From Chrysoperla carnea (lineage: Eukaryota > Arthropoda > Insecta > Neuroptera > Chrysopidae): 64,000 nt of DNA. The notes under the pieces were generated by a model. The model was not told where the DNA came from, made no database searches, and saw only the letters and a program-made list of their open reading frames with translations. The DNA lies in contig NC_058338.1 in the NCBI RefSeq assembly GCF_905475395.1, forward strand, positions 7,578,935-7,642,934, given 5' to 3'. The stretch's first letter is position 1. Every line of letters begins with the position of its first letter. Below, one piece after another: positions 62,192 through 64,000 of this stretch. Both the position numbers and the translations under genes were made by a program.

Positions 62192-62575
62192 ATGTTCTAT
62201 CAATTACCAGAATGGAATAAAGTGAGCTTTTTATTGAGCTTGAAATCCAAGGGGTCCAAGCGTCTTACAACTATCTCAACGCATATCGAAGCTGAAACAC
62301 ATGTATATAATATCTCTCACTTAGATGCATTGTGTAACGTATGTAGGTACTTTGTCATACTCGTGATATTTACATGCCTAGATGTAAATCGAACATTCTG
62401 TATACTATTTGGTACTTGCAATATTTTTGTTGTTATTTGGAGTTCGTCTTCGTTTCTGGTCGTAGCATTAGACTATAGAACAAGCAAGTACCAAGTTACA
62501 CACAAGTTTGAGGCTCACCTTATTACATCTATATGTGAACATTGTGAACATAGTGAGTTGTTTATATACATATAG
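62192..62575 (+). other. Unassigned 127-codon open frame
   Basis: The longest frame in the last 20 kb. It begins MFYQLPEWNKVSF and contains a hydrophobic stretch (about residues 50-93, RYFVILVIF ... FVVIWSSSSFLVVAL). I recognise no family. No nearby exon continuation or strong donor was found, and codon use is not clearly coding. Treat as probably incidental. Confidence 0.2.
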
Positions 62576-62689
62576 TTACTGGTTTGTAGTCCTCACAGTT
62601 ATGGGTTTATATTTGTGGCATGTAATATAAATTTGAAGTTAAAATGGTAGTAAAACCACAAACGTATATAGGCAGAGTTGTAGTCTATT

Positions 62690-63088
62690 TTAATTAAAGA
62701 GAGAATTGAAAAAAATACACTCGAACCAGGACTCGAACCCGGACTTCTTGGATTCATGTCAAGCGCCCTACCAATTAGGCTATTCGAGTTTTAGACACGA
62801 ATGCAATTTTTTCAACTGAATGAATTTTTACTTTGTTTATCCACTTTATTTATTATTATTACTTATTATTGTTGTTCACATTTAATCATGCACACAATAT
62901 TTACATCATGGTCTGTTCGACTAATTTTGATATATAATATGTTACATACATTCGTAAACTAATTATTGACAAATACTTGTCTAGTAATTTTTAATTAAAG
63001 AGAGAATTGAAAAAAATACACTCGAACCAGGACTCGAACCCGGACTTCTTGGATTCATGTCAAGCGCCCTACCAATTAGGCTATTCGA
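62690..63088 (-). mobile_element. ~400-bp insertion with two 98-bp direct repeats carrying tRNA-like sequences
   Basis: Flanked by an exact 11-bp target-site duplication TGTAGTCTATT (62679-62689 and 63089-63099). The two ends, 62690-62787 and 62991-63088, are direct repeats offset by 301 bases and near identical. Each holds a tRNA-like unit on the minus strand followed by a T-run. The middle 203 bases are AT-rich, non-coding. Layout resembles a dimeric tRNA-SINE or a miniature terminal-repeat element. Confidence 0.75.
62718..62789 (-). tRNA. tRNA-like sequence 1 (anticodon position TGA, probably a pseudogene)
   Basis: On the minus strand: a perfect 7-bp acceptor stem (ACTCGAA with TTCGAGT), D arm GCC...GGC with GGTAG, T arm CCGGG-TTCGAGT-CCTGG and a T7 Pol III terminator three bases after the discriminator. 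The anticodon arm is CTTGA-CATGAAT-CCAAG, with one mismatch, and position 33 is A rather than the universal U, so decoding is doubtful. Confidence 0.5.
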
Positions 63089-63090
63089 TG
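63019..63090 (-). tRNA. tRNA-like sequence 2 (pseudogene)
   Basis: Same as the copy at 62718-62789 except that its 5' end runs into the target-site duplication, leaving only five acceptor pairs (CATCGAA against TTCGAGT). It is the upstream end of the insertion on its own strand. Confidence 0.4.
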
Positions 63091-63346
63091 TAGTCTATTA
63101 TTTTTTGGTAGATCTATGCCTGAAACTTTTATTTGCGTATCTAACATTGGCAGTTTGCAATTTGAAAAGCGTTATACGCTATTATAATAGATGGGAGACT
63201 GCTAGCTTTTATTGGAATGAAATTCCTTAAGACGGCTTGCCATGGTGAGCAAACTGATAGAAAACGTCACGTAAGCATGTGAGATTTCCTGTGTCTGTAT
63301 GTGCCATATTCATTCCAACCAATATATCTTCACCTACTTGACATTA

Positions 63347-63384
63347 ACCAAATTCATCACTATTCTGTTAGTGATGAATTTGGT
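63347..63384. repeat. Perfect 16-bp hairpin, 6-base loop
   Basis: Arms 63347-63362 (ACCAAATTCATCACTA) and 63369-63384 (TAGTGATGAATTTGGT) are exact reverse complements around TTCTGT. Confidence 0.9.
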
Positions 63385-63417
63385 CAAAATTAAATCTTAA
63401 TATCAATTTTCTAAACG

Positions 63418-63540
63418 GTTTTTTTCTAAGCAGTACGTTATTAGATCGTGAGATCAGTTTTCGTCATTAGCCAGCAAGATAAGCTATAAAATGAGGGCTT
63501 AATCATGAAATTTGATAAAGAAATAAGGATTATATCGCAT
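63418..63540 (+). repeat. Dispersed repeat shared with 42515-42640
   Basis: Collinear with the copy in the ZP gene intron, including TTAGATCGTGA, TTTTCGTCATTAGCCA and ATCATGAAATTTGATAAAG. Confidence 0.65.
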
Positions 63541-64000
63541 AACCAGAAAAAAATAGGTTACAACCCTTTTGAGTTCACTTTAGTCACCAAGCGGCTTGAG
63601 TTAAATCCGTCTCTGCTTACTAAAACTTGGTATGGTTGTATATAATATCGTTGTTTGGTATATCAAGCAACTTAAAATCTTCTAGGTGGGTGCATTCGTG
63701 GCAGCAGGAGCAACAAACTGGCTAACGAAACTAATGATGAACAGTATTCAGAGACATACACACATCAATAACAAACTCATTCTTACCAAACTCGGTCACC
63801 ATATTTATAGAATATGTTTCTTGGAAAATTAGTTTTATCCTGTACGAACACGAACGAACATGTGAGTGAGGTACTCCTACACTTGTGACTGATGCATTCT
63901 CTGTTTATCAGAACGAATAGTTCGTTTGATGATGGTTTCTTTATAAGTTTGATGGTAGATTCATTATAAGGTTAGAACATAGTAGTTATACAAAAATATT

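Larger units (their letters stand above)
63100..64000. other. Terminal non-coding stretch
   Basis: No gene seen. It contains the hairpin at 63347-63384 and the repeat copy 63418-63540; the rest is unremarkable. Confidence 0.6.

Overview
This is an AT-rich arthropod, almost certainly insect, nuclear genome window. Genes are split by GT-AG introns, transposon debris is abundant, and one retroelement ends in CCTAA repeats that match the insect telomere motif. The order and species cannot be fixed from the sequence alone. I rebuilt five protein-coding genes by joining exons by hand. All four complete models give uninterrupted reading frames whose summed exon length is divisible by three.

Layout. 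(1) 1-2709, plus strand: the 3' part of the mitochondrial transcription factor B2 gene (mtTFB2/TFB2M), entering the window already inside its CDS. (2) 4786-21163, plus strand: a complete 23-exon gene for the catalytic alpha subunit of the Ral GTPase-activating complex (RALGAPA), 1973 residues, with a C-terminal Rap/Ral-GAP domain. (3) 24678-30252, plus strand, and 30876-35817, minus strand: two full-length acyl-CoA synthetase/luciferase-like (ANL superfamily) genes of 548 and 549 residues, facing each other tail to tail. Seven of their eight coding exons have exactly the same length, so they are an inverted duplicate pair. The first ends in the peroxisomal signal SKL, the second in the weaker SSL. 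(4) 40279-44195, minus strand: a complete 10-exon gene for a three-PAN-domain plus ZP-domain apical extracellular matrix protein (702 residues) with signal peptide, furin-type site, transmembrane segment and short tail. (5) 44196-64000: a 20-kb stretch with no recognisable host gene, built from dispersed repeats, inverted-repeat elements and a small insertion carrying two tRNA-like sequences.

The genes do not form a shared pathway; they are ordinary housekeeping and tissue genes lying side by side. The unusual content is structural. It includes a perfect 137-bp inverted repeat in an intron of the first ANL gene and a 315-bp satellite array upstream of the second ANL gene whose every full unit carries a palindromic TGACGTCA site. 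It also includes two LINE fragments with clear target-site duplications and telomere-like tails, a dimeric tRNA-bearing insertion with an 11-bp target duplication, and a possible 18-nt microexon in RALGAPA. I saw no convincing sign of a wholly new biological system.
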